DNA of 33,187 nt from Saccharofermentans sp. (GTDB taxonomy: Bacteria; Bacillota; Clostridia; Saccharofermentanales; Saccharofermentanaceae). The position numbers and the translations under genes are program-made. The stretch is taken from positions 1-33,187 of the forward strand of contig JAKSRC010000017.1 in the NCBI GenBank assembly GCA_024403855.1, written 5' to 3'. Shown here piece after piece: positions 32,039 through 33,187 of this stretch; within the stretch, counting starts at the first letter, position 1, and each line of letters opens with the position of its first letter. The notes below the pieces were generated by a model. It searched no databases and had not been told where the DNA came from. It saw only the letters and a list, made by a program, of their open reading frames with translations.

Positions 32039-32803
32039 ATGGAAACAAAGGATGTTATTTTCGAGCTTCGTACAAAAAAGGGATTATCTCAGGATGAATT
32101 AGCAGAAAGGATTATGGTCACAAGACAGGCCGTATCCAGATGGGAAAATGGCGAGACCATCCCTAATACAGAGACACTTAAGCTTTTATCTAAGGAATTC
32201 AACGTAACGATCAATACTCTCTTAGGTGCGCCAAAGCAACTTATTTGCCAGTGCTGCGGCATGCCTTTGGAAGACGAGATCGTCAGTCATGACAGCGACG
32301 GATTTTTAAATGAAGATTATTGTAAGTGGTGCTATGCGGATGGAACATACACATATAGCAATATGAGCGATCTGATCGATGTCTGTGTAAAGCATCTGGA
32401 AAATGAAGGCTTCACCGAAGAGCAGGCGCGCGACCACATGAAGGCAACGCTCCCAACTCTCGATTACTGGAAGCGATTTGAAGAGCTTAGCGATGATGGG
32501 CAGTTCGAAAAATTCAAGAAGCAGCTTATCGATGAGATCAACGACCTTCATATTGAAGGAATGCCCAAGGTCGAAAAGTTAAACGCTTTAGTAGGCGGCT
32601 ACGTAAATCTGGCTTATCCATTGCCAAGTGGCGCCAGTGTCAAATTTCTAAACGACCAGACAACTTACCTGGGAAATCAATTGGAATCCGAGCTTGATGG
32701 AAATACCTGCTTCGGCGTTTTGGCGAACGCTGATTTTATTATGGTTTGCACCTATGAGGCAGAAGGCGCAAATCCGGAGTTATTGCTTTATAAGAAGAGG
32801 TAA
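32039..32803 (+). CDS. XRE-family regulator with zinc ribbon and C-terminal beta domain
   Basis: This ~254-aa cytoplasmic protein has a helix-turn-helix in FELRTKKGLSQDELAERIMVTRQAVSRWENG (residues about 8-38). A zinc ribbon of the zf-ribbon_2 type follows (ICQCCGMPLEDE...DYCKWCYADGTYTY, four Cys in two pairs), and then a C-terminal segment (about 150-254) ending LLLYKKR. The HTH-zinc ribbon pairing is common in Clostridia, where it may sense a metal or stress. Three in-frame ATGs exist: the one at 32039 has GGAGG at 8 nt, the one at 32036 at 5 nt, and the one at 32024 overlaps the site, so 32039 or 32036 is correct. Confidence 0.88.
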   Translation: METKDVIFELRTKKGLSQDELAERIMVTRQAVSRWENGETIPNTETLKLLSKEFNVTINTLLGAPKQLICQCCGMPLEDEIVSHDSDGFLNEDYCKWCYADGTYTYSNMSDLIDVCVKHLENEGFTEEQARDHMKATLPTLDYWKRFEELSDDGQFEKFKKQLIDEINDLHIEGMPKVEKLNALVGGYVNLAYPLPSGASVKFLNDQTTYLGNQLESELDGNTCFGVLANADFIMVCTYEAEGANPELLLYKKR

Positions 32804-32852
32804 TTTAGGGGGTAATTTTAGGGGGTAATTTTAGGGGTAACTTTTGAGGGGG
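32804..32852 (+). repeat. Tandem GGGGTAATTTTA repeat with G-quadruplex motif
   Basis: Directly after the XRE stop codon a roughly 13-bp unit (TAATTTTAGGGGG) is repeated about four times with small variations. The four G tracts (32808-32812, 32821-32825, 32834-32837, 32848-32852) are separated by loops of 8, 8 and 10 nt, which fits a G-quadruplex in DNA or in the 3' end of the mRNA. Confidence 0.65.
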
Positions 32853-33130
32853 CAATTTTTGCACTTTTTTTGCAATCGTAGTGCAGCTTTCTTTTCGCCT
32901 TCACACCAGCTCGAAAAATCATCCAAATTTGGAAAAAATAACCGATTTGGATGAGCGTAACCCAATAGACTCATCCAAAATCAAAGAAATCTTCCATTTT
33001 GGATGAGTGCGCCATGATGAACTGGTTGGTCGAGGTGGTGGGAAGCGTTTTTTCGCGAGGGGAAGCGTTTTCGAGCAGGCAGGAAGGGCGGTTTTACAGA
33101 ATTTCAAAAAAGTGCACAAAATGACCCCTC
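32853..33130. repeat. Non-coding region with nested inverted repeats of CATCCAAAT / ATTTGGATG
   Basis: No gene is supported. Two hairpins share the same word: TCATCCAAAT (32919-32928) with ATTTGGATGA (32945-32954), and ACTCATCCAAAAT (32969-32981) with ATTTTGGATGAGT (32996-33008), a perfect 13-bp stem. A 12-bp palindrome, TCCAAATTTGGA (32922-32933), overlaps the first arm. A GGGAAGCGTTTT word is repeated near 33040-33070. The short minus-strand open frame at 32919-33119 has no homology-like features. Confidence 0.55.
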
Positions 33131-33140
33131 AATGAAGTGG

Positions 33141-33187
33141 TAACGTAAAAGTAGACACGTTCTAAAAAAGGTAAACACTTATGTGCC
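33141..33187. mobile_element. Possible edge of an insertion sequence (truncated by window)
   Basis: GTAAAAGTAGACAC (33145-33158) and GTAAACAC (33171-33178) look like the repeated end motifs of IS21-type elements, which often carry several GTAAA...GACAC units. The element itself would lie outside the window, and there is no transposase here, so this is a weak call. Confidence 0.22.

Noticed and set aside
32919..33119. 66-codon minus-strand open frame in the terminal repeat region
   Set aside because: It spans the hairpin repeats, is Lys/Ser/Pro-rich without domain features and lacks a ribosome site.

Overview
The window looks like a chromosomal segment of an anaerobic, fermentative, carbohydrate-using member of the Clostridia (Firmicutes). 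The grounds are strong AGGAGG-type ribosome sites, a bifunctional AdhE, a FeoB with a Cys-rich partner, a Firmicutes-type DUF896 protein, a YesM/YesN two-component pair and a GH43 xylosidase/arabinosidase. The exact genus cannot be fixed from sequence alone. No rRNA, tRNA, CRISPR array, phage or intact mobile element was found. The last ~50 bases may be the edge of an insertion sequence.

Layout. (1) 114-10970, minus strand: a sugar sensing and uptake locus. A membrane-anchored sugar-binding sensor, a LytS/YesM-type histidine kinase, an AraC-type (YesN) response regulator and a sugar-binding lipoprotein form one overlapping operon with a terminator at 5783-5814. Next comes a regulated promoter region with a perfect 12-bp inverted repeat, then a ChvE-like binding protein, a two-domain ABC ATPase and two different permeases, closed by a terminator at 114-145. 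(2) 11085-14423, minus strand: a DUF2130 coiled-coil putative nuclease, a von Willebrand A protein and a macro-domain protein with a C-terminal helical domain. (3) 14593-18414: a processive family 2 glycosyltransferase facing a FeoA-FeoB fusion and its tiny Cys-rich partner. (4) 18646-22917: a cytoplasmic GH43 enzyme, an ArsB/NhaD/CitM-superfamily transporter, an alpha/beta hydrolase lipoprotein and a DUF896 protein. (5) 23040-26606, minus strand: a kinase-fold phosphotransferase co-transcribed with AdhE, which carries an unusual Lys/Ala/Pro-rich tail. (6) 26948-32803: a protein of unknown function with possible PH-like segments, an SDR oxidoreductase, an ECF sigma/anti-sigma/EamA transporter operon, a small membrane protein and an XRE regulator with a zinc ribbon. 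(7) 32804-33187: a repeat-rich non-coding stretch.

How it fits together. The sensor-kinase-regulator set probably switches on the adjacent sugar transporter, GH43 could trim imported oligosaccharides, and AdhE could re-oxidise NADH in fermentation. The most unusual signals are three membrane or secreted protein genes whose perfect TATAAT lies 6-8 nt before the ATG with no ribosome site (candidate leaderless mRNAs), the histone-like tail on AdhE, the macro/VWA/DUF2130 neighbourhood, the paired permeases, and two intergenic stretches built from nested repeats, one with a G-quadruplex motif.
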